Under the pieces are notes generated by a model. It was not told the origin of the DNA. It searched no databases and saw only the letters and a program-made list of their open reading frames with translations. A stretch of 14,770 nt of DNA from Pavlovales sp. CCMP2436 (lineage: Eukaryota > Haptophyta > Pavlovophyceae > Pavlovales): positions 88,202 through 102,971 of the forward strand of contig MU631697.1 in assembly GCA_026770615.1 (NCBI GenBank), given 5' to 3'. A program made the translations under genes and the position numbers. Positions 8,966-14,770 of the stretch are shown in pieces; within the stretch, counting starts at the first letter, position 1; each line of letters opens with the position of its first letter.

Positions 8966-9649
8966 ATGGAAGATACAGTTGATCGTGCCACGCAAGTAGG
9001 GAGGGCACTCGCCAACGCAAACGTGAGCAGCAAACGAGTGAGCGGTATCTACGTCATCTGGCCTGGCTGGAGTGAGATCCCGGTCGTGAAACTCGGTTTG
9101 ACTACAAACATATATTCAAGGGCGATGAATGGCTACGGCCACTACATGCCACACGCTGCACCTAGCCACTCCTTTGACCTGGTGGGGTATCTGGTGGTCT
9201 CACCATCGCTCGTCCGCGCCCGCGAGACACGTGTGCTCAACCTAGCAAGCGAACAAAACGGATGGGAGACTCCACCTCGAGACAAAGAATGGTGACGCTG
9301 GCTTGGAGCACCCGGAGACTTCCACGCGGCGATCGCCCAGTTGCTGGCAGCCCTAAGAAGTACAGTCGATGGAATATGGTACACGTTCGAGCGAGGAACC
9401 GGACGAATTTTGAAGCAGGGTGGCTCGAACACATCGCTAAACCAAGATTTGGTGTTACCGTTTATTCCAAACGTGCTCACCCGGAGTCTGTGGGGGCGCA
9501 ACGTGCGTCAGGTTGGCAAGGTGCAGGTGATCGGACGTGGAGGTGGAACCACTGTCGCCGGGGTTGATGATGAAACTACGCGGAGATTCAGAGACGCTCG
9601 CAGCCCCGAACCGCTATACCAGCTCACTTATCGGGGGCGCAATATTTGA
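8966..9649 (+). CDS. GIY-YIG-type endonuclease, interrupted by in-frame TGA
   Basis: One frame of 228 codons from the ATG at 8966 to a TGA at 9647 is broken only by a TGA at 9293-9295 (codon 110). The N-terminal part carries GIY-YIG signatures: SGIYVIWPG near residue 26, VVKLGLTTNIYSR with its Arg, MNGYGHYMP, and ARETRVLNL with the candidate catalytic Glu. The frame continues past the stop as RWLGAPGDFHAAIAQLLAAL, which looks like the normal end of this domain, so the stop falls inside the fold. Readthrough (UGA followed by C), a nonsense mutation and a sequence error are all possible. GIY-YIG nucleases occur in polinton-like viruses and virophages, probably in element mobility or replication. 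It converges on the capsid gene 140 bp downstream. Confidence 0.6.
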
Positions 9650-9656
9650 TGAAATT

Positions 9657-9682
9657 TGATATTTGTTTGAACAAACAAAATC
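9657..9682. terminator. Hairpin between convergent genes
   Basis: ATTTGTTTG-AA-CAAACAAAAT forms an 8-9 bp stem in the gap between the convergent endonuclease and capsid genes. Transcript-end hairpins are known from several large DNA viruses and virophages, so a 3'-end role is plausible but unproven. Confidence 0.4.
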
Positions 9683-9790
9683 ACACGCCTGAGGGGTAAA
9701 AAGGGTAAAAAAAGCACGGAAGTCCTGGTGGGTGTGGTCTTGATGGATTTTTTTTGTTTTGTTTTCAGTGAATTGGTGGAGTAATTCGCT

Positions 9791-10816
9791 CTAAGATTCG
9801 TAAGTAAGGAGACCGTTTTGCGCGATCAGAATCTTCTCATGCTGGACCCAAACGTCTACGTATAGGGCCGGGTTGTCGGCTGCGATTTTTGCCTCGAACA
9901 CGACGTGCATGAGCTGGGTAGAAACGCCGTCCGAGAGACTGTCGCTTTGCGGGATGGCTTGAAGGGAGATACCGATAGCGTACCCGCCATCCGTGGTGTA
10001 TTGAGCCGCCGACACAGAGGAGCGAGCCGCCGCTTCTAAAATGCCTCCTCCGAAGGTGCGAGCGAGCTCAAATCGCGCTTCCGCCGCAGAACCGGTGCAG
10101 TCGATCGGGGATTGAGGAACCACCATACTGCCTAGACGGAAGCGATAATCAATCATGCCCGCCTTTGTGCGCTGAGTGACCTGTCTGAGAGTGTGTGGGG
10201 TGGTCACTGAGACGATAAAAATGTTACAAGCTGACGACAATCTCGCAGGGATCTGCATGCTGATAAAAGCTGCGTTTTGAGATACGCTGGTACGATAGTG
10301 GGAAAAATCCATCGTAGGCATGGTGAAAATTCCGCCCAGGGAACTCACCATAGCACGTTCTACGTCTCCTGAAATTCGCACCTCGCTCACATGAAGCTTG
10401 ATATTGCTCACAGTGCAGCCCGACGCCGAGGCACCCGCAGTGTCATACGTGCCCCACCCCACCTGCGAGGCCCATTTTACTTCGAGGCGGATTAAGTCTT
10501 GCAACTGACTTGGCGGAATTGCCTTCATCGCGAGGGTGCCTAGAGGACTCATGAGCGGTAGGGCCACAGTCAACGATGTATTGGCTGGTATGGTCGCGCC
10601 AGCACGGCTGTAGTAGGCGGCGGCGATGTCGGCGGGTGTGTTTGCCGTAGGGCCACTACAAATACCAGTCAACGATGTATTGGCTGGTATGGTCGCGCCA
10701 GCACGGCTGTAGTAGGTGGGTCGATTCCGCCAAATCGAGCCACGTTTTTTAGAAACCGTCCCCACTGCATTTTTTGTAGTGACTGTATACCAGATATTTA
10801 TTTTAATAAGCGGCAA
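9791..10816 (-). pseudogene. MCP: Major capsid protein, N-terminal half missing
   Basis: The 341 open codons match the C-terminal part of a double jelly-roll major capsid protein as found in polintons, PLVs and virophages. In order: ASLPL-type segment SLTVALPLMSPLGTLAMKAI, LQDLIRLEVKWA, YRFRLGSMVVPQSPI, RFELARTFGGGI, GGYAIGISLQAI, and the terminal VWVQHEKILIAQNGLLTYES. Known homologues are typically around 500-650 residues, so roughly 200 or more N-terminal residues are lacking. No ATG occurs until after the repeat; the listed left limit is a TTG. An in-frame stop lies upstream, inside the penton gene. A 99-nt in-frame duplication sits right at the broken end. It follows the penton gene directly on the same strand. 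Confidence 0.7.
10567..10716. repeat. 51-bp exact direct repeat inside the capsid gene
   Basis: Bases 10567-10617 and 10666-10716 are identical (CAGTCAACGATGTATTGGCT onward), with a 99-nt period. Because 99 is divisible by three, the peptide YYSRAGATIPANTSLT appears twice in the same frame. GTAGGGCCAC also recurs at 10558 and 10647. This is a recent local duplication at the point where the protein loses homology. Confidence 0.9.
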
Positions 10817-10821
10817 AGCAG

Positions 10822-11592
10822 CTAGGCAACCATAATATCGATTACGAGAGAGAAGCCAAGACCCTGTGTGTCATAGGGCCGCTGGTTCTCGTCAAGGAGC
10901 TGTATAGAAATTGACGACAGGCTTCGTTTGCGAGAATTCATGTACGCAGCAGCGTCGGTTTTAAAGTTCAAAATCTGGCCGTACGCCACCCCCACGGGGA
11001 TCGAGGCTAGGAGATTTGTGGTCGATTCACCAATGGTGGTTTGTGAGTCCTGCACGTCAAGCTCGAACGACTCCGAAGCCACCAAAATCGAACGGGCTCC
11101 CCCTAAATCGACCATGCGGGGACTGCTCGTCGGAACGCCAGAAGGGATGAGCAGGTTGAAGGATTTATTTATGCCTATAATTTTGTGCACCGTGGATTCG
11201 TTCGTGGCTATCGAGATATTCCCGGCCTGACTGTGTGAAAAGGTGAGCTTGTTTGTAAAGGCAGAGTAGGAGACAGATACACCGGCCGATACGAATTCAG
11301 ATGTTGTATTTATGGCCGAGGCAAGGCTTTCTCCACTCGTGTAATTACTTACGAGAACAGTGACGTAAGAATACTCGTCTCCTGCAAGCAGCAAAACGAG
11401 AGTGTTATTTTGGGAATTCACGTTGGGCTGTACGATCGGTATGCTGGCCGACTCCAGGCGGACAAACATGTTCTCCCTGGCGGCGAGCGAAATTCCCGGT
11501 GATAAATCGAAGTGTACTGAGTCAGTTCGGTCGACGTCCACTATGTGACGATCGGCCTGGTCAGAGCACAAATACAAGCGGTGAAGCACCAT
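10822..11592 (-). CDS. mCP: Penton / minor capsid protein
   Basis: The protein is 256 residues from the ATG at 11592; an ATG at 11634 would add 14 residues encoded by the promoter repeat and is less likely. Features typical of PLV and virophage penton proteins can be followed: N-terminal HIVDVDRTDSVHFDLSPGI, then VRLESASIPIVQPNVNSQNN, a beta-rich middle (FTNKLTFSHSQAG, HKIIGI), the ILVASESFELDV and LASIPVGVAYGQI segments, and the C-terminal SISIQLLDENQRPYD with GLGFSLVIDI. It forms the pentameric vertex of the icosahedral capsid in related viruses. It is complete, without stops or frame breaks. Capsid fragment MCP lies immediately downstream on the same strand. Confidence 0.72.
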   Translation of the reverse strand: MVLHRLYLCSDQADRHIVDVDRTDSVHFDLSPGISLAARENMFVRLESASIPIVQPNVNSQNNTLVLLLAGDEYSYVTVLVSNYTSGESLASAINTTSEFVSAGVSVSYSAFTNKLTFSHSQAGNISIATNESTVHKIIGINKSFNLLIPSGVPTSSPRMVDLGGARSILVASESFELDVQDSQTTIGESTTNLLASIPVGVAYGQILNFKTDAAAYMNSRKRSLSSISIQLLDENQRPYDTQGLGFSLVIDIMVA

Positions 11593-11593
11593 G

Positions 11594-11761
11594 GTATAAT
11601 GGGGAGCATATATTTTTTTACAAGATGACATCAAACAAATAAATATCCGACGTTCTTAATATCAAAGCACCTTAGTAGTATAATGGGGAGTATATATTTT
11701 TTTACAAGCTGACATCAAACCGATAAATATCCGATGTTATTAATATCAAAGCATCTTCGTG
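11594..11761. promoter_or_regulatory. Tandemly duplicated 84-bp divergent promoter
   Basis: Two copies with an 84-bp period (11594-11677 and 11678-11761) differ at only a handful of positions. Each contains GTATAATGGGGAG, an ATATATTTTTTTACAAG tract, TGACATCAAAC and ATAAATATCCGA. The pair lies between divergent genes, with one copy adjoining the start of the penton gene and the other adjoining the start of the small plus-strand gene. The TATAAT- and TATATATT-like words could act as core promoter elements on either strand. Confidence 0.6.
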
Positions 11762-12245
11762 AAGTCATGGAGAAACAGGCAACAGAGACCAAAAACAGCG
11801 AGGATGTCATAGAGGAACCGCCTATGGTCACAGTTGGACCCCCGGTATCATCGTCGGTATCAACGGAGGTCCCTGTCCCGGTAGTCTCGGTGTCCCCCCC
11901 GGTCGTCCCGGTCGTGAAAGCAAAAAGGGCTACATCCGAGAAGCAGCGAATGAACTACCTAGCCGCGAACGCCAGGCGAGTGCAAATACTTGCAGAGGCA
12001 AAGCAGGACAAAAGGACGATTTTATCGAATGCGAGCTGGCTAAAATATTAGCCCTAAAGTACGAATTTGCCCCTTCGCAGCCTTCGCAGCCTTCGCAGCC
12101 ACCCACCCAGTCGACTGAGGTTCTGTTGCCCCCCGTGAATATCAAGCCAGAAGTAAAGGTTGCAGATACATTTGTTCCGCCACCACTCCGCTACTATGAA
12201 AGTACACTGCATACAATCAGATATGTGCAAAAAAATGCAGACTAA
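11734..12245 (+). CDS. Small Pro/Val-rich protein with a frameshift
   Basis: The frame from ATG 11734 (or ATG 11767, just outside the promoter repeat) runs to a TAG at 12049. It holds an acidic start, a PPVSSSVSTEVPVPVVSVSP linker and a basic helix (KRATSEKQRMNYLAANARRV). Near 12012, at GACAAAAGG, the -1 frame takes over with clear protein character: DDFIECELAKILALKYEF, three PSQ repeats, then VADTFVPPPLRYYESTLHTI, ending at a TAA at 12243-12245. One missing A in the A4 run would explain the break. This is not a canonical slippery site, so mutation or sequence error is likelier than programmed shifting. No family was recognised; its place before the packaging ATPase suggests a virion or packaging accessory role. 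Confidence 0.5.
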
Positions 12246-12302
12246 GACTAATATCATTCGCAATGGCTACCGAGAACGAGAACGATAAAGAGAACGAGAT
12301 GA

Positions 12303-13055
12303 ATGAGAAACCAGACGCAGGCAAAGGCGAACTCGCTGTGGACCCCTCGACGGACCCATCGACTGCCGCCACTGCCGAATCAACACATGTTCGCTTGCTT
12401 TGTAGGACCACCCCGGAGTGGTAAGACGAGCTTAAGTACGGCTTTATTGACCCAAACCTCGCTGGCAGTCTACGCAGGCGTATTCGACGCAGTGCACCTC
12501 TTCGTGCTAGCCACAAATTTCGCGAGCATGAGTGATTCTCCATTTAATGGCCACGATAAAGTCTACCACGACCTCACAAAAGAATCTCTCGAGCGGCTCA
12601 TTCTAAAATCGGAGGTTGCTTCTAAGAAAAAGCAAACTTCGTTAATAATTATCGATGTTTTTATGTCGAGCTTGAAAGACAATGCGCTAAGAGCGGTTTT
12701 GGAGAGGCTGATATGTAACCGCCGGCACCTCAGAGTCTCAGTGTGGATTATCACCCAGACACATCGTTCAATCCCGCTTACAATCAGGAAACTCATTTCG
12801 GCCCTATTTTTGTTCCGGGTTAGCAACCTGCGAGAACTTGAGAGTATCCGAGACGAACTGGTGCCTATGGAAAAGCATCAGTTTCAGGCATCGTACAACC
12901 ACGTGTTTAAACCTGGGGGTGACAGTCACCAGTTTATGTTTTTGGATGCCAGCAACGCGCTTATTTACAACCGCTTCGCAAAGCTCACGTACAGAGCAAA
13001 ATCGGATACGAATACCAAAAAAAAAAAAAAAAATGACATCCGTCGACGCACTTAA
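12303..13055 (+). CDS. FtsK/HerA-type genome-packaging ATPase
   Basis: The Walker A loop GPPRSGKTS is at residues 35-43 of the 250-codon frame. Walker B (SLIIIDVF, Asp 118) and the sensor-like IITQTHRSIP (Gln 152) follow, then SALFLFRVSNLRELESIRDE. This is the standard layout of the A32-like packaging ATPases of polintons, PLVs and virophages, which pump DNA into capsids. The start is uncertain. ATG 12387 lies just before the domain. ATG 12263 has a strong Kozak context and opens an acidic N-terminus (MATENENDKENEMNEKP) in a different frame that stops at 12422, hinting at a lost frame. The C-terminus reads through the A16 run as Lys and overlaps the next gene's ATG. Confidence 0.78.
   Translation: MRNQTQAKANSLWTPRRTHRLPPLPNQHMFACFVGPPRSGKTSLSTALLTQTSLAVYAGVFDAVHLFVLATNFASMSDSPFNGHDKVYHDLTKESLERLILKSEVASKKKQTSLIIIDVFMSSLKDNALRAVLERLICNRRHLRVSVWIITQTHRSIPLTIRKLISALFLFRVSNLRELESIRDELVPMEKHQFQASYNHVFKPGGDSHQFMFLDASNALIYNRFAKLTYRAKSDTNTKKKKKNDIRRRT
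13017..13033 (+). promoter_or_regulatory. Run of 16 A directly before an ATG
   Basis: Sixteen adenines (13017-13032) abut the ATG at 13033. In poxviruses, 5' poly(A) leaders on late mRNAs arise at similar sites; whether that applies here is unknown. The run also codes the Lys-rich end of the ATPase frame. Homopolymer length may be misread. Confidence 0.3.
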
Positions 13056-14154
13056 TCAAGACCGACTGATGGACTTCGTGGACACTGATCCCCGTAACCG
13101 TGTTACTCACTGGCTCCTCAACGGTCAGCCCTATGACGATGCAATGCACCCTCGTTTCGGTGTAGGTCAGAGGGGGCGTGTAATCTACATGACCGGACCT
13201 CGCCACCACGCCCTTAGTGAGAAACTCGAGTATAGCTCAAGAGCGGTTATAATCGAACGAACACCCATGGTTGAGCTACCTTGCGAGGACCGCGAAAAAA
13301 AGACCGTTTTAATTTATTCAAGGGTGGCGTATTTACTGATACGCTTCCCGACCCCAGTGGCGAACCGGTACTAAATCGGACGATCATTCCCGAGCGCCTT
13401 CGTCCATTTAATGAGACAAGAACGCTGTTCATGAGACCTCGCGGTGCTATGGCTGGCGGGCGAGGTGGTAGAGGGCCAGACGTGCTCTACGACAGGATCG
13501 TCCAGGGGACAAACCCGCAGAATAATGCATCAGTGCCAGATTCTAGCGCCGAGGTTCCACCATTTTATCGCCCCCAGCCGCCGTATATATCCCAACAGCA
13601 GGCGCAGGAGCTGCATCAGATCGACGCGCGCACAGTGCAGAAGACGCGCACGACCGCGCAGGCGGCGGGCAAAGTGTTCGCGAAGAAGCCGCAACCAGGG
13701 GACTGGGTGGTCGCGCAGGCGCGCGAGGGCGGGCGCGGGCGGGGGGCAGGGGATTGGTACTGGATTGGGCAGGGTGCCGACGCAGGCGACGGCTCGTGCA
13801 TCATCAAGGAGTTCACACACGGCGGCGGCAAGCTCGAGCAGACCACCTTCACCAAGGGCGACACCGCGCTCGCGGTGAAGTGGTTTGACCGCCACGCTGC
13901 CGACCCCGAGGGCATGCATTTTGTCGAGTGGGACTCTGTGGCTGCCGGCAACGACCCCGACGCCCGCTTTGTCCTCAACTCGACCCGAGGTGCGCGCCGT
14001 CAACGGGAAGCTCAACGTGGTCCCGCCCGTTGGTCGGCCGCTTGTCGTCAGTCGGAGGCGCCGGTCGGGCGTGCAGCCGCGCGCGCCCGAGGCGCCGACG
14101 ATCTGGGAGCTCCCCCGCAAAGTTCACGGCGAGATCCTCGCCACTCTGTGGTGA
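13033..14154 (+). CDS. Unknown viral protein joined in frame to a host-like domain, two frame breaks
   Basis: The frame opened by ATG 13033 (MTSVDALNQDRLMDFVDTDP) is clean but ends at 13374. At 13296-13302 it contains A AAA AAG, and the -1 frame continues without a stop from there (DRFNLFKGGVFTDTLPDPSG, a Gly/Arg-rich loop, PPFYRPQPPYISQQQAQELH). From about 13610 composition turns very GC-rich and the same frame encodes a different module (KPQPGDWVVAQ, WYWIGQ, KEFTHGGGKLEQTTF, ALAVKWFDRHAADPEGMHFVEWD). Near 13983, at TCGACCCGAGG, a further +1 shift restores EVRAVNGKLNVVPPVGRPLV and a stop at 14152-14154. One extra C would explain that break. No family was recognised for the N-terminal part. 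The C-terminal module looks like a small beta-rich reader or mobile-element domain, an impression only. Confidence 0.45.
13610..14154 (+). other. GC-rich, host-like sequence block
   Basis: Base composition jumps from about 50% to about 70% GC near 13610 and drops again after 14155. Codons in the block end mostly in G or C, as in the host exons at 1-3253, unlike the capsid and ATPase genes. It probably represents captured host or transposon coding sequence fused to the viral gene, or the host side of the insertion boundary. Confidence 0.5.
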
Positions 14155-14263
14155 TGGACGCTGCTGGTGAGCACCTTGCACGCGGCGCGAGTTCCGTCAC
14201 GCACGTTGATTTAAGCTCCGCAGTACTGTCGCATGTAATTTTAACACTTTTTCATATGTAATT
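14155..14263. other. AT-rich spacer with repeated TGTAATTTTAA
   Basis: ATGTAATTTTAA occurs twice (about 14233-14244 and 14257-14268), separated by CACTTTTTCAT. TGTAA is the green-algal polyadenylation signal, so this could be the 3' end of the gene ending at 14154. The evidence is weak. Confidence 0.3.
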
Positions 14264-14770
14264 TTAATAGTGCGAGTTAGTTAACGGGATTTGAGTATCT
14301 CGGAAAAAAAAGTGGGAAGGCAATTTTTTAGTAATGTTCAGGAGATCCTGGCCATTTTTCGCGTTTGCCTTTCGCGAATTAGGTTGGATGGTCTTCCCCT
14401 GACCGGGGGTGACCTGAGCCATAGCCCCGGCTACTAGACCTACTGATGACAAAATGTCGCCTAGGCGAAGGCTTGCGATGCCGGCTATAGCTATCGCTGT
14501 CGCATACTTGCGTACGAAAGGCGACGGGTGGCACACGGCGAGTTGCTCAAAGTGGATCTGGATTCGAATGTATCGGGAGCCCAAGTGTCCTCTCACTTGG
14601 GCTCTGTCTGACATCCTAATTTTGTACGCCCGGGATTTAAATATCCCTGGGCCTAGCTGCTTGCTCGAGGCTTCTGCGGCTGCTCTTCGTGCCTCCTCAG
14701 TTCTGTTCTCAGGGTCTCTACTTACAGAGAGATCTTGTGACACCTTGTCTGCATCGTGACTCTTCACGTC
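14264..14770 (-). CDS. Unrecognised ORF, partial at the right edge
   Basis: An open frame of 167 or more codons enters from the right edge and stops at 14264. The only candidate starts inside are a GTG at 14767 and an ATG in KIRMSDRAQ, so the true start probably lies outside. The N-terminal part is charged and helical (EEARRAAAEASSKQ). One hydrophobic segment (YATAIAIAGIASLRLGDILS onward, continuing to about AGAMA) may be a membrane helix. The C-terminus is basic. Composition is close to that of the viral genes, so it may be another gene of the integrated element. No family was recognised. Confidence 0.35.
   Translation of the reverse strand, partial: DVKSHDADKVSQDLSVSRDPENRTEEARRAAAEASSKQLGPGIFKSRAYKIRMSDRAQVRGHLGSRYIRIQIHFEQLAVCHPSPFVRKYATAIAIAGIASLRLGDILSSVGLVAGAMAQVTPGQGKTIQPNSRKANAKNGQDLLNITKKLPSHFFFRDTQIPLTNSHY
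14577..14604. other. Perfect 11-bp stem hairpin
   Basis: GAGCCCAAGTG (14577-14587) and CACTTGGGCTC (14594-14604) are exact reverse complements around a 6-base loop. A second imperfect stem (CCCGGGATTTAAATATCCCTGGG, about 14629-14651) and a 12-bp palindrome TCGCCTAGGCGA (14457-14468) lie nearby. Confidence 0.6.

Noticed and set aside
9142..9501. Minus-strand ORF of 119 codons
   Set aside because: Shadow of the endonuclease frame.
13530..14120. 196-codon minus-strand ORF
   Set aside because: Antisense to the GC-rich module, whose plus-strand frame has more convincing protein features.

Overview
The window looks like nuclear DNA of a unicellular eukaryotic alga. The left 3.3 kb carries a very GC-rich, intron-containing host gene with GT-AG introns, and the rest is AT-richer repeats and virus-like genes. 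A haptophyte or similar marine alga would fit, but the host name is inference. No bacterial operon, tRNA, rRNA or CRISPR array was found.

Positions 1-3253 (minus strand): one host gene, running off the left edge. Three exons join in phase. They encode an N-terminal domain resembling a catalytically degenerate nucleoside hydrolase, six predicted membrane helices and a second soluble alpha/beta-like domain.

Positions about 3430-8650: a repeat-dense stretch with no convincing complete gene. It holds at least four different palindromic (MITE-like or foldback) elements: 3639-4203, a nest of one family over 4936-6912, 6952-7445 and 8306-8644. It also holds tandem repeats, including a duplicated unit with a TATAAATA box, and two possible host exon fragments.

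Positions about 8930-13600: remains of an integrated polinton-like virus (PLV) or virophage-like element. Genes: a GIY-YIG-type endonuclease split by an in-frame TGA (plus); a major capsid protein lacking its N-terminal half (minus); a complete-looking penton/minor capsid protein (minus); a tandemly duplicated divergent promoter; a small Pro-rich protein with a frameshift (plus); an FtsK/HerA-type packaging ATPase (plus); and an unknown protein (plus) that needs a -1 shift at a canonical slippery heptamer. Capsid and packaging genes are present. No polymerase, primase-helicase, integrase or protease is visible.

Positions about 13610-14154 are a GC-rich, host-like domain in the same reading frame as the viral gene to its left. 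Positions 14264-14770 hold one more partial, unrecognised minus-strand ORF in a palindrome-rich stretch. Several reading frames break at homopolymers, so either the element is decaying or the assembly has indel errors. Raw-read or transcript data would decide between these.
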